A DNA stretch of 64,000 nucleotides from Prado023 sp963747335 (GTDB taxonomy: Bacteria; Actinomycetota; Actinomycetes; S36-B12; CAIYMF01), in the NCBI GenBank assembly GCA_963747335.1, contig CAVVEV010000009.1, forward strand, positions 1 through 64,000, given 5' to 3'. Under the pieces are notes generated by a model. The model was not told the origin of the DNA and made no database searches. It saw only the letters and a program-made list of their open reading frames with translations. Position numbers and translations under genes: made by a program. Below, piece by piece: positions 1 to 8,611 of this stretch; positions within the stretch are counted from its first letter, which is position 1; every line of letters starts with the position of its first letter.

Positions 1-1
1 G

Positions 2-127
2 ATCCACGTCCTCTGCCGCTCCGGGCAACGCGCCTTCACCGCGACCCGGATCCTGATCCAGAACGGGTTCGACGCGAAGGTCCTCTCGGGCGGGATGCTG
101 TCCCATGCCATGCTGATGCCCCGATGA
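2..127 (+). CDS. C-terminal end of a rhodanese-domain protein (partial)
   Basis: The window opens inside a reading frame that runs to a TGA at 125-127. The translated tail contains VLCRSGQRA, the rhodanese active-site loop with a catalytic cysteine (C-R-S-G-Q-R), followed by the usual closing pattern of a helix, a GF-x-A step and L-x-GG. This is the end of a sulfurtransferase (rhodanese) domain, either free-standing or the C-terminal domain of a CoA-disulfide-reductase-type flavoprotein; the upstream part is outside the window so the two cannot be separated. The stop lies 25 nt before the P-type ATPase start, so the two genes may be co-transcribed. Confidence 0.75.
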   Translation: MHVLCRSGQRAFTATRILIQNGFDAKVLSGGMLSHAMLMPR

Positions 128-152
128 CCAGCCGCCCCACCCGGAGGATCCG

Positions 153-2906
153 ATGACCCCCTCGCCCCAAGCCCTGGTCGACCAGCCGCGCACCTGGTTC
201 AACAAGCCCGTCGAAGACGTGGTCGCCGAGTTCACCACGAACACCGACTCGGGGCTGTCCGCCGCCGAGGCCAGCAGCCGGCTGGCCTCCCACGGCCCGA
301 ACGTGATCGCCGCGGAGCCCTCGCCGTCGGTGTGGGCGGTGGCCCTGATCCAGCTCAAGGACTCGATGAACCTGATGCTGATCGCGGTGACCGGGGTCAG
401 CATGCTCATCCAGGAGTGGTCCACCGCCATGATCGTAGCGTTCCTGGTGGTGCTCAACGTGGTGATGGGCACCCAGCAGGAGATGAAGGCCCGGGCCAGC
501 GTGGATGCCCTGGCCAAGATGACGACCCCGCAGGCCAAGGTCGTGCGCGGCGGCACCCTGATGCAGGTCAGTGCCACCGACCTGGTCCCGGGGGACATCG
601 TGAACCTGGAGTCCGGGGACATCGTGCCCGCCGACGGGCGGCTGGTCCGCTCGGCCACCCTGGAGACCCAGGAAGCCGCGCTGACCGGGGAGAGCGCCCC
701 GATCAGCAAGGACCCCTCGACGATCGACCGGGACGAGGTCGCGCTCGGCGATCGCACGAACATGCTGTTCCAGAACACGTCAGTCACCCGCGGCACCGGG
801 GCGATGGTGGTCACCGAGACCGGCATGGGCACCCAGATGGGCCAGATCGCCACCATGCTCTCCGCCGTGGCCCCGAGCAGGTCCCCGCTGCAGAACGAGC
901 TCGACTCCCTGACAAAGGTCCTCGGAGCGATCGCCTGGGTCGCAGTCGCGATCATCGTCGGGCTGGGCCTCTACCGGGGGCAGGACCTCGACCAGGTGCT
1001 GCTGCTCGGGGTCGCGATGGCGATCTCGGCGATCCCCACCGGCCTGCCCACCTTTGTCCAGGCGATGCTGGCATACGGGGCCAAGGAGCTGGCAGCGGCC
1101 AAGGCGATCGTGAAGAACCTGACCGACGTCGAGACTCTGGGCGCGACCAGCGCGATCAACTCCGACAAGACCGGCACCCTGACCATGAACGAGATGATGG
1201 TCCGCTCCCTGTACATGCGCGGGCACTGGTACACGGTCGCCGGCGAGGGCTACGCCAAGACCGGGGCCATCCGCGCCGCGGTCGGGGACAGCACCCCCGA
1301 GTTCACCAAGCTCGCCTACGGGCTCACATTGTGCAGCGACGCCACCGTGTCCGACGACGGGGCAGTCATCGGCGACCCCACCGAGGCGGCCCTGGTGGTG
1401 CTGGCGGCCAAGCTCGGCGTCGATGCCGAGGTCAGCCGCCGGGAGCTGCCCCGCGTGGCCGAGGTGCCGTTCGACTCCGCGTACAAGTTCATGGCCACCT
1501 TCCACCACATCGGCCCCGCCCGCGACCAACTGGTAGCGCTGGTCAAGGGTGGTCCCGACGTGGTGCTTGACCGGTGCACCACCATGCTCACCGACGACGG
1601 CCCCGTGCCGATGCCCGACGTCCTGGACTCGATCCTGGCCGCGAACCGGGAGATGTCCGAGAAGGGCCTGCGGGTCCTGGCCTTCGCCGTGCGCGACCTC
1701 ACCGGGCACGAGCCGGCGGTCGTGGCCGACCCGATGTCGTTCGTCGGCGAGCTTCAGTTCGTCGGGATGGTGGGCATCATTGACCCGCTGCGCCCCTCGG
1801 CCGTCGAGGCCGTGCGGATCGCCCGGCAGGCGGGTATCGAGGTCCGGATGATCACCGGTGACCACGCCATCACCGCCTCGGCGATCGGCGCGGAGCTCGG
1901 ACTGGCCCCGGGGGCGATCAGCGGTGCGGAGATCGCCGCGATGAGCGACGAGGACCTCACGGCCGCGCTGCCGAACCTGCACGTGTTCGGCCGGGTCACC
2001 CCCCAGGACAAGCTGCGACTGGCCAAGCTGATGCAGCAGCGCGGGGACATCGTGGCCATGACCGGCGACGCGGTCAACGACGCCGCGGCGCTGAAGCAGG
2101 CCGACATCGGCGTGGCCATGGGCTCCGGCTCGGAGGTGACCAAGCAGGCCGGCAAGATGATCCTGACCGACGACAACTTCGGCACCCTGGTCACCGCCGT
2201 GCGCCTGGGCCGAAGCACCTACGAGAAGATCGTCAACTACGTCCGGTACCAGATGAGCCAACTGCTGTCCCTGGTCCTGCTGTTCCTGACTGCGAGCATC
2301 TTCAACATCAACGACGGCATCGCCCTGACCCCGCTGATGGTGCTGTTCCTGAACTTCTTCATCTCCATCTTCCCCGTGATCGTGATCATGCAGGAGCCGG
2401 CCCTACCGGGCCTGATGACCAGGCCCCCCCGGGACCCGAACCTGAAGCTGGCCAACCCGGTGGCCGTGCGCCAGTGGGCGTTCTACGGCGGGACGCTGTT
2501 CCTGGTCACCCTGGTCGCGTTGGTCTACGGGCCCGGCGAGCTGCTGGGCGAGGAGCCCAGCGTCCCGATGACGATGGCGTTCGTGGTCATGGCCCTGGGC
2601 ACCGTTCTCAGCGGCCTGGTCCTGCGCCGGGCCCCCGAGTCCGGGCTGGCCGAACCCGTGCTGGGCGCGGTGAAGATCCTGTCGATCCCGATCCTGATCA
2701 CGATCGTGGCCGTCGAGTGGACCTTCATGCAGAAGCTGCTGCTCACCACCTCCTTGACCGGCGGCCAATGGGTGGCCAGCATCGCCCTGGCACTGCTCGT
2801 CCCGATCACTATCGAGCTCAGCAAGATCCCGCGTCGACGGCACCTGGCCGTCGCGCCGATCGCGATCGACCCGGTCGACGCGGTCGCGCCCCAGCGTGGG
2901 CGATGA
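153..2906 (+). CDS. P2-like cation-transporting P-type ATPase
   Basis: A 917-residue integral membrane ATPase. Seen directly: the actuator TGES at residues 178-181, the phosphorylated aspartate D338 in DKTGTLT, the hinge GDAVND at 638-643, N-terminal membrane helices around 55-110 and 250-310, and a C-terminal bundle from about 690. Overall order and size match P2-type (Ca2+/Na+/H+-like) pumps. The fourth helix reads IPTGLP (P295-P299) rather than the PEGLP of Ca2+ pumps, and the sixth helix reads NFFISIFP where Ca2+ pumps have N-L-V-T-D-G, so the canonical Ca2+ ligands are not conserved and the transported ion cannot be named. It starts at ATG 153 after GGAGGA and is followed 26 nt later by a PPK2 gene, which suggests an operon. 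Pumps of this kind next to polyphosphate genes are common in actinobacterial stress and dormancy gene sets; that link is inference. Confidence 0.9.
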   Translation: MTPSPQALVDQPRTWFNKPVEDVVAEFTTNTDSGLSAAEASSRLASHGPNVIAAEPSPSVWAVALIQLKDSMNLMLIAVTGVSMLIQEWSTAMIVAFLVVLNVVMGTQQEMKARASVDALAKMTTPQAKVVRGGTLMQVSATDLVPGDIVNLESGDIVPADGRLVRSATLETQEAALTGESAPISKDPSTIDRDEVALGDRTNMLFQNTSVTRGTGAMVVTETGMGTQMGQIATMLSAVAPSRSPLQNELDSLTKVLGAIAWVAVAIIVGLGLYRGQDLDQVLLLGVAMAISAIPTGLPTFVQAMLAYGAKELAAAKAIVKNLTDVETLGATSAINSDKTGTLTMNEMMVRSLYMRGHWYTVAGEGYAKTGAIRAAVGDSTPEFTKLAYGLTLCSDATVSDDGAVIGDPTEAALVVLAAKLGVDAEVSRRELPRVAEVPFDSAYKFMATFHHIGPARDQLVALVKGGPDVVLDRCTTMLTDDGPVPMPDVLDSILAANREMSEKGLRVLAFAVRDLTGHEPAVVADPMSFVGELQFVGMVGIIDPLRPSAVEAVRIARQAGIEVRMITGDHAITASAIGAELGLAPGAISGAEIAAMSDEDLTAALPNLHVFGRVTPQDKLRLAKLMQQRGDIVAMTGDAVNDAAALKQADIGVAMGSGSEVTKQAGKMILTDDNFGTLVTAVRLGRSTYEKIVNYVRYQMSQLLSLVLLFLTASIFNINDGIALTPLMVLFLNFFISIFPVIVIMQEPALPGLMTRPPRDPNLKLANPVAVRQWAFYGGTLFLVTLVALVYGPGELLGEEPSVPMTMAFVVMALGTVLSGLVLRRAPESGLAEPVLGAVKILSIPILITIVAVEWTFMQKLLLTTSLTGGQWVASIALALLVPITIELSKIPRRRHLAVAPIAIDPVDAVAPQRGR

Positions 2907-2932
2907 CCCGGCGGACACGAGAGAGGACCGAG

Positions 2933-3817
2933 ATGGCCAAGGACCCGAAGTCGACCGCTGGCGCCAAGGATGGGAAGCGGAAGGGCGAGAAGGCGGGGAG
3001 GGGTACCGGCAAGGCGTCTGACATGGGCGCGACATCCGCACCGCAGCTGCGGATGTCGGAGAAGGACTACCAGAAGGAGCTGCGCCGGCTGCACGGCGAG
3101 CTGGTCGCCCTGCAGGAGTGGGTCAAGGCAACGGGCGCCAAGGTGTGCATCGTGTTCGAGGGCCGGGACACCGCCGGCAAGGGTGGTGTGATCAAGGCGA
3201 TCACCGAACGGGTCAGCCCGCGGGTGTTCCGGGTCGTGGCGCTGCCGGCTCCGAGCGACCGGGAGAAGTCGCAGATGTACGTCCAGCGCTACCTGGCGCA
3301 CTTCCCGGCGGCCGGCGAGATCGTGATCTTCGACCGGAGCTGGTACAACCGGGCCGGCGTGGAGCGGGTCATGGGGTTCACCCCACCGGATCAGGTCCAG
3401 CGGTTCCTGGACATGGCACCGGGGGTGGAGAAGGCCATGGTCGAGTCGGGCATCATCCTGCTCAAGTACTGGCTGGAGGTCAGCCCCGAGGAGCAGACCC
3501 GACGCCTGACCGGGCGGATCGACGATCCGCGCAAGGTGTGGAAGCTCACGGACATGGACGTGAAGTCGTACGCCAAGTGGGACGACTACACCGCGGCTCG
3601 CGACGCCATGTTCACCGCGACCAGCACGTCCTGGGCCCCCTGGTTTGTGGCGGTCACCGACGACAAGAAACGCGGCCGGCTCAACGTGATCAGCCACCTT
3701 CTCGATCACGTCCCCTACCAGCCGATGGCACCCAGCAAGGTGAAGCTCCCCGCGCGGAAGGTCGCAGCAGCACCCCCTCCGCAGGACTCGTACCACGCGG
3801 TACCCGCGGCGTTCTGA
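2933..3817 (+). CDS. ppk2: PPK2 family polyphosphate kinase
   Basis: A 294-residue cytoplasmic enzyme that moves phosphate between polyphosphate and nucleotides. The Walker A segment EGRDTAGKGG is at residues 76-85 and the lid/Walker B segment FDRSWYNRAGVERVMGF begins at D134-R135, both diagnostic of PPK2. The first 40 residues are lysine-rich and disordered-looking. I start at ATG 2933, preceded by GAGAGGA, rather than the much longer frame upstream, which runs back across the ATPase gene. It follows the ATPase by 26 nt. A second, longer PPK2 lies at 51877-52869. Whether this copy favours ADP, AMP or GDP cannot be read safely from the sequence. Confidence 0.93.
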   Translation: MAKDPKSTAGAKDGKRKGEKAGRGTGKASDMGATSAPQLRMSEKDYQKELRRLHGELVALQEWVKATGAKVCIVFEGRDTAGKGGVIKAITERVSPRVFRVVALPAPSDREKSQMYVQRYLAHFPAAGEIVIFDRSWYNRAGVERVMGFTPPDQVQRFLDMAPGVEKAMVESGIILLKYWLEVSPEEQTRRLTGRIDDPRKVWKLTDMDVKSYAKWDDYTAARDAMFTATSTSWAPWFVAVTDDKKRGRLNVISHLLDHVPYQPMAPSKVKLPARKVAAAPPPQDSYHAVPAAF

Positions 3818-3927
3818 CTCTGATCCGCAGGGCGTGGACTGTGCGAGACACCCAGATGACTCACAGACGGCCACCGGGCCCCCTGAAGGAAGCTCGGTGC
3901 GTGCCACTCTGGTGAAAGGATTCGGGC

Positions 3928-4959
3928 ATGGTCGCTTCCGCTGGGTCGTTGGGGGACTGGTCCATCCCGGGGCCGGCCCGACGGGCCGCGCTGCTGCTCA
4001 CCGTCGCGACCGTCATCCCGACGATCGCCGCCTACCGGCTGCTCGGGTTCGCGGTCGCGTTGGCGGTGTTCCTCGGATTCGTGGCCAACCTGACCCCGGC
4101 CGCCCGCCTGTCGTGGCGTCTCGGCCTGGGCGCGGTGGCGACCACCGCCCTGACTGGGGCGGTCGCGACCGCCCTGCTCGGGCAGCCCGTTCCAGCGGCC
4201 TGCTTCGCCGCGCTGGCCTGCCTCGTCGCGGCACCCGGCAACATCTGGCACAACAACCTGCTCAGCGCGATCCCGACGGTCGCCGCGGTCTACACGACGC
4301 TGCTGATCGACGCCGACCCGCTGGAGACCCTCGGCGGGCTGCTCGTCGGCGGGGCGGTCGCGGTCGGGCTGATGGCCCGGCCTCCCGGTGCCGGCGACCT
4401 CGCCGGCGTGCCGGAGCGGATCGCGTGGCGGCATGCGGCGGCGATGGCGATCACCGTCGGCGCGGTTGTGTACGTGATGAGCGTGCTCGAGGAGCCGTGG
4501 GGGTACGTGCTGCCGATGACCCTGACGCTGGTGCTGCGTCCATTCGGCGGTGAGACGCTGCCGATGGCCCGACATCGGGTTCTGGGCACCCTGGTCGGGG
4601 CGGTGCTGGCCGCGGTCCTGGTCGCCGTGCTCCCGCTGTGGTCCCAGGTGCTGGTGCAGGTGTGCCTGCTGTTCCTGCTGCTGGCCTACTCGACCTTGGG
4701 CCGCTACGCGCTCTACGTCGTCTTCGTCACCCCGTTCGTGATCTTCCTGGGTGGACGGGCCGAGGCCTACACCGCCGAAGTGGGCCTGCAACGGGTGATC
4801 GCCACCCTGGCCGGTGCGGTCATCGCCGGGCTGATCGCGCTGTGGCTGGCCCGCGCGGACCGGGCAGACGCCCCAACCGCGATCCGCGTCCCGCCTGCGG
4901 ACGCTGTGCCCGAGAACCCTGGCGGGGGAACTCCACCAGAGTCCTCAGAGTCCCGATGA
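3928..4959 (+). CDS. FUSC-like multi-pass membrane protein
   Basis: A 343-residue hydrophobic protein with two blocks of about four to five membrane helices (roughly residues 18-130 and 170-310) separated by a short polar linker, then a hydrophilic proline-rich tail. The repeated two-block layout and helix spacing resemble the FUSC/aromatic-acid-exporter group of small actinobacterial membrane proteins, but I see no single diagnostic motif, so the family call is moderate and no substrate is proposed. The ATG at 3928 has GAAAGGA 8 nt upstream. It lies 110 nt after the PPK2 gene on the same strand and could share its transcript. Confidence 0.65.
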   Translation: MVASAGSLGDWSIPGPARRAALLLTVATVIPTIAAYRLLGFAVALAVFLGFVANLTPAARLSWRLGLGAVATTALTGAVATALLGQPVPAACFAALACLVAAPGNIWHNNLLSAIPTVAAVYTTLLIDADPLETLGGLLVGGAVAVGLMARPPGAGDLAGVPERIAWRHAAAMAITVGAVVYVMSVLEEPWGYVLPMTLTLVLRPFGGETLPMARHRVLGTLVGAVLAAVLVAVLPLWSQVLVQVCLLFLLLAYSTLGRYALYVVFVTPFVIFLGGRAEAYTAEVGLQRVIATLAGAVIAGLIALWLARADRADAPTAIRVPPADAVPENPGGGTPPESSESR

Positions 4960-5037
4960 ACACGTCCGCGTGCGGATGACCGAGGAGCAGATGGCCTCGC
5001 GGGCATCCGGCGGCTCCTGGACCAGCCGGGCCGGGGG

Positions 5038-5820
5038 TCAGTGCTGGTAGAGGGCGATGTCCATGGCGATCGCCGCAGTCAGGGCCATCGCCCGTTGGAC
5101 GGGGCTGGTCTTGGCTGCGTAGCGCAGGGTGTAGCGGTCGGCGCTGGTGAACCGGGCCCGGGCGTAGCCTTCGTAGACCTTGCGCACCTGCGCGTAGGCC
5201 GCGCCGTCGGCGTCGAGGACCAGGAACCGGAAGTCGTACCAGTTCTCGCTGGACAGCACGCCCGCGGGCTGCCCGGCAACGACCAGTTCGAAGGCCTCGC
5301 GGACCACCCGCAGCCGCTGGTTGATCTGTCCGACCTCCGTGCCGTTCGGATCGGTCACCGCGAAGCGCTGCGGCCCCACACCGCCGGGCTTGGTCAGGGT
5401 GAGGACCAACGAACCGCCGGGGTCCCGGAACTCCACGGTGACCGGCATGTTGCGGTCCAGGTTGCTGGCGGCCTTGAGAATCCGGGCGCCGCGGCCCTGG
5501 CCGACCTGGACGGCCTGCCCCAGGGGGGCCCCGTCGGCGTCGGAAAGGGCGTAGACGCTGGACGTCTCGATGACCCGGCCCTGCTGCTCGAGGTGCACCG
5601 TCAGCGTCGTCAGCATCGCCGCCGACTGCCACGATGGGTCACCGACCGGGTCCGGCCCGGCGGCGGCCGCGGGGGGAGTGGACGCGGGCGCACCGGCGGG
5701 CGCGGTCGGTTGCGGGGGTGGGGTCACGTGCGCAGTCCACCAGGCTCCGTCCCAGAACCGGATCCCCGTCGGCGAGCCCTGCTCGTGATACCACCCTGCG
5801 GGTGGAAGGCTCTGGCTCAC
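5038..5820 (-). CDS. DUF2510 plus phospholipid-scramblase-like protein
   Basis: A 260-residue protein. Residues about 5-32 (PPAGWY ... RFWDGAWWT) match the small tryptophan-rich DUF2510 domain found at the N-terminus of many actinobacterial membrane-associated proteins. After an alanine/proline linker, residues 65-260 form a beta-rich domain with repeated short strands (TLTVHLEQ, YALSDADG, VTVEFRDPGG, LTLTKPGG, FAVTDPNGTEVGQI) like the LURP/phospholipid-scramblase beta-barrel fold, ending in a short hydrophobic helix (AMALTAAIAMDIAL). The role is unknown; the fold suggests lipid or ligand binding at the membrane. It is transcribed leftward and ends about 80 nt from the converging FUSC-like gene. 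Confidence 0.7.
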   Translation of the reverse strand: MSQSLPPAGWYHEQGSPTGIRFWDGAWWTAHVTPPPQPTAPAGAPASTPPAAAAGPDPVGDPSWQSAAMLTTLTVHLEQQGRVIETSSVYALSDADGAPLGQAVQVGQGRGARILKAASNLDRNMPVTVEFRDPGGSLVLTLTKPGGVGPQRFAVTDPNGTEVGQINQRLRVVREAFELVVAGQPAGVLSSENWYDFRFLVLDADGAAYAQVRKVYEGYARARFTSADRYTLRYAAKTSPVQRAMALTAAIAMDIALYQH

Positions 5821-5899
5821 AGCGCACTCCCTGCTGCCCTGGTGGTGCGGCTGGACCCTGAGGGCGGATGCCCTTCGGGGCGGGGGCCGTCGCCCCGGG

Positions 5900-7153
5900 C
5901 TAGGACGCCGATGGTGAGGCGTCGTCGGTGGGTGACTCGGAGGCCGGCGGGTCTGCCGGGGACCGCGTCGGCGTCGGGCTCGGCGAGGGGGTCGCCTGCG
6001 CGGTGGCCAGGGCCTCCTCGAAGGCGGTGATCGTGGCGGCGTCCACCTCGCCGGTGGGCTCGACGCCGAGGTCGGACTGGAGCGCCTTGAGGGCGTCGGT
6101 GAGCTCGTCGGTCCACTGACCGTCGATCGGGCCGTCCCAGTACCCGGCTAGCGCCAGGGTCTGCTGCAGGGCGGCGGTCGAGGCGAGCTCCTCCTCGGCG
6201 GCGGCACCCCCGGCGGCCTCCAGCTCGGCGCGAAGGGCCGCCGCAGTGGCCTTGTCCACGGTGCCGGTCTCGGGAAGCCCGTTGGCCTTCTGCAGGGCCT
6301 GTACCGCCTCGACTGTCTCGGGCCCGTACACGCCGTCGACCTCACCCTCGAAGTACCCGGCGTCTGCCAGGTCCTGCTGCAGGGCCGTGGTGTACTCGCG
6401 CACGGCTTCGGCGGCCTGCTCCTGCTGGGCATCGGTCAGGCACCCGGCGTCGGCGAAGAGTGCCAGCCAGGCGATCTGGAGCGCCACGGCCGCGGAGTTG
6501 AACTCCTGGCCGGCCTGAACCAGGGGAGTCCGGTCGGTGATCCCGGCCTGGGCAGCGACGAACTCAGCCTCCGCCTGCTCGACTCGGGCAACCATGGCCG
6601 GATCCGCTACAGGCTCCGCGCTGGGCACCTGGCTGGCCTGCACCTCGGCCGGCGTCTCGCCCGCGGCTTCAGCCTCAGCCGCGGCCAGGGCGGCTTCGGC
6701 ATCGGCGAGCTCCTGCTGGGCCGTGGTGACCTGCTCTCGGGCGCTGACTGCGGCGTCCGCTGCGGCCTTCGTGTCCTCCCGAGGCGCTTCCAGGTCCTGA
6801 CCGGCGTCCTTCACATCGCCCACGGTCGGGGCCGTCTCATTGAGGATGTCGCCGTAGCGGTCCAGCGCGGTGATGTACGTGGCGCTCGCCTCGCAGAAGG
6901 CCGCAGCGGTGGCCGTCGCCTCGGCCTCGGCAGTCGCCAGGGCCTCCTCCTTGGCCGACACCTGCGCCTGCGCGGCCTCCACGGGCGTCACCGCGGGATC
7001 ATCGCTGCACCCGGAGAGCGCCACCAACAGGACGCCCGCCGCGGCGACAGCCACGACACGACGCGCCCGAACACGGCGCCCGTCCGCGGACTCGCGGTGC
7101 CCCCTTCGGCCAGTCTGCGGGGCAGCCGTTCCCGTCCGGTTCGGGGCGTCCAT
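5900..7153 (-). CDS. Lipoprotein with two peptidoglycan-binding domains
   Basis: A 417-residue secreted lipoprotein. A basic N-terminus precedes a hydrophobic stretch (residues 32-48) and the lipobox LSGC with lipidated C49. Residues 55-190 are alanine/glutamate-rich with heptad character, likely a coiled coil. Two PG_binding_1-type repeats follow at about 250-312 (LADAGYFEGEVDGVYGPET) and 325-385 (LALAGYWDGPIDGQWTDEL), then a Pro/Ser/Thr-rich tail. It probably links the outer membrane leaflet to the wall without catalytic activity. The ATG at 7153 follows GGAAGGA. The gene is divergent from the DUF7144 gene, and two 15-bp palindromes lie in the shared promoter region. Confidence 0.82.
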   Translation of the reverse strand: MDAPNRTGTAAPQTGRRGHRESADGRRVRARRVVAVAAAGVLLVALSGCSDDPAVTPVEAAQAQVSAKEEALATAEAEATATAAAFCEASATYITALDRYGDILNETAPTVGDVKDAGQDLEAPREDTKAAADAAVSAREQVTTAQQELADAEAALAAAEAEAAGETPAEVQASQVPSAEPVADPAMVARVEQAEAEFVAAQAGITDRTPLVQAGQEFNSAAVALQIAWLALFADAGCLTDAQQEQAAEAVREYTTALQQDLADAGYFEGEVDGVYGPETVEAVQALQKANGLPETGTVDKATAAALRAELEAAGGAAAEEELASTAALQQTLALAGYWDGPIDGQWTDELTDALKALQSDLGVEPTGEVDAATITAFEEALATAQATPSPSPTPTRSPADPPASESPTDDASPSAS

Positions 7154-7282
7154 GAGGTGTCCTTCCGGTCAATGCCTGCCCCACCGCACGGGGTGTGAAG
7201 CGGGTCGCTGGGTGAACGACTCAGAGCGGGGCCCCCTGGGATCAACACAACTCCATCGAACCCCTCCCAACCTGCAGCGTAC

Positions 7283-7297
7283 GTTACAAGATGTAAC
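7283..7297. promoter_or_regulatory. Palindromic operator candidate, copy 1
   Basis: A perfect 15-bp inverted repeat, GTTACA-AGA-TGTAAC, 130 bp upstream of the lipoprotein start. An identical half-site pair occurs at 7401-7415. This half-site geometry is typical of TetR-family repressors. No regulator gene is visible nearby. Confidence 0.6.
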
Positions 7298-7400
7298 CCC
7301 CGTGGAGGGAGGACGTTGTCGCATGGGCGGTCGTGTCCCGCGGCGTGCTCATGGACGCGACCCCGGTGAAGCGCCCTGCACGGGCCCACGACCATCCTGG

Positions 7401-7415
7401 GTTACACTTTGTAAC
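7401..7415. promoter_or_regulatory. Palindromic operator candidate, copy 2
   Basis: A perfect 15-bp inverted repeat, GTTACA-CTT-TGTAAC, 62 bp upstream of the DUF7144 gene start and 118 bp from copy 1. The rest of the 324-bp divergent intergenic region (7154-7477) holds no gene that I can support. Confidence 0.6.
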
Positions 7416-7477
7416 CGGGATGAACCGCCCAAACCCGATGAAGAGCCCGCATGTTGCGAAGCTATGGAAGGAACACC

Positions 7478-7885
7478 ATGAGCACCACACCCACCACCAC
7501 CCTCAACACCACCGCAGTCGGGCTGACGGTCTTCGCGGCCGTCATGCTGATGATGATCGGCGCTTTCCAAGCCATCCAGGGCCTGGTTGCCCTGTTCAAC
7601 GACACGTTCTATGTCGCCGGCGAGAAGTGGATCTTCCAGTTCGACGTCACCACCTGGGGATGGATCCACCTGTTCCTCGGCGCGCTGGCAGCCACCGCGG
7701 GCTACTTCCTGCTCCAGGGCAAGGTCTGGGCGCGCACCATCGGTGTCCTGGTGGCCGTGAGCAGTGCCCTGTTCAACTTCGCGTGGCTGCCCTACTACCC
7801 GCTGTGGAGCATCGCGATCATCACCCTGGACGTGTTCGTGATCTGGGCACTGACCGTCCACGGCCGGGACATCACCCGGGCCTGA
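7478..7885 (+). CDS. DUF7144-like four-helix membrane protein
   Basis: A 135-residue protein with four membrane helices (about residues 12-38, 58-80, 86-106 and 110-130). The pattern GAFQAIQGLVALFNDTFYV, then WGWIHLFLGALAATAGYFLL, a WAR turn and LPYYPLW, matches the small actinobacterial DUF7144 membrane family, whose function is unknown. I start at ATG 7478, which has GGAAGGA just upstream, rather than the ATG at 7451, which would add nine residues without a ribosome site. The gene is divergent from the lipoprotein and probably controlled by the two palindromes upstream; the next lipoprotein-like gene starts 5 nt after its stop. Confidence 0.75.
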   Translation: MSTTPTTTLNTTAVGLTVFAAVMLMMIGAFQAIQGLVALFNDTFYVAGEKWIFQFDVTTWGWIHLFLGALAATAGYFLLQGKVWARTIGVLVAVSSALFNFAWLPYYPLWSIAIITLDVFVIWALTVHGRDITRA

Positions 7886-7890
7886 GCCAC

Positions 7891-8346
7891 ATGAGCAGTC
7901 ACCCGACGAACGGGATTCTTACGATCGCCCTCGCAATGGCGGGCGTCAGCCTGGCCCTGTCGGCCTCCGCATGCGCGTCGACACCCACCACGGATGGCGC
8001 GGACGCGACCACGGCCAACAACGCGTACTGCACCAGCTCCGCGACGGTACGCAGCGAACTTGCCACCCTCAAGGACATGGTCGTGAGCGGCGACTCCACC
8101 CGCAACGAGATCAGCGACCAGGGCCAGGTCGTGGTGGACGCCGCAGCCACGGCCTACCGGGACTCCAACGACCTGTCCGAGGCCGTCCGCGCTGAGGTCC
8201 AGGCCGCAGACAAAGCGTTCCGAGACGCCATCCGGGCGATCCCCAGCACCACCAGCACACTGCCCGAGGCGACACAGGCCTACACGGCCGCCATGGACGC
8301 CTACAACACCTCCATCGACACCGTGCGCGCGACGCAGAACTGCTGA
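7891..8346 (+). CDS. Small secreted protein, probable lipoprotein
   Basis: A 151-residue protein that I do not recognise. It has a signal-peptide-like N-terminus (ILTIALAMAGVSLALSASAC) with a cysteine at the end of the hydrophobic stretch. The sequence before the cysteine, A-S-A-C, is a weak lipobox, so it is either a lipoprotein or simply exported. The mature part is polar and alpha-helical with two further cysteines (CTSS near the front and a C-terminal NC). ATG 7891 lies 5 nt after the DUF7144 stop, so the two are probably co-transcribed; an in-frame extension upstream overlaps the DUF7144 gene and is not credible. Confidence 0.6.
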   Translation: MSSHPTNGILTIALAMAGVSLALSASACASTPTTDGADATTANNAYCTSSATVRSELATLKDMVVSGDSTRNEISDQGQVVVDAAATAYRDSNDLSEAVRAEVQAADKAFRDAIRAIPSTTSTLPEATQAYTAAMDAYNTSIDTVRATQNC

Positions 8347-8611
8347 CCGCGGGCGGGGAGGCACGAGGGCCGCCAAGACAGCCCCCCTCACCGAGCGACT
8401 CGGAGCCCGTGGACCTGGGGGTGCCTCCAGGGCCACCAGGCCGCGGCAGCCGAGGCCACCGGATGCCCCGTCGGAGCATGCAACTACGCGCACCCCAAGC
8501 ACGTTGCCTGCGAGGACGCCTGACCCGTCTGGGAGGCAATCGGGCCTCGCCCCGTGGCATCGAGGCAGTCGGTGTGTTCGACCTTCCCGCTTCAGCGCCG
8601 CGGCTGAGGGC

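Noticed and set aside
780..2261. Long antisense frame (about 490 codons) inside the P-type ATPase
   Set aside because: It mirrors the sense gene in GC-rich DNA, has histidine/glycine/arginine-rich nonsense composition and no ribosome site or domain.
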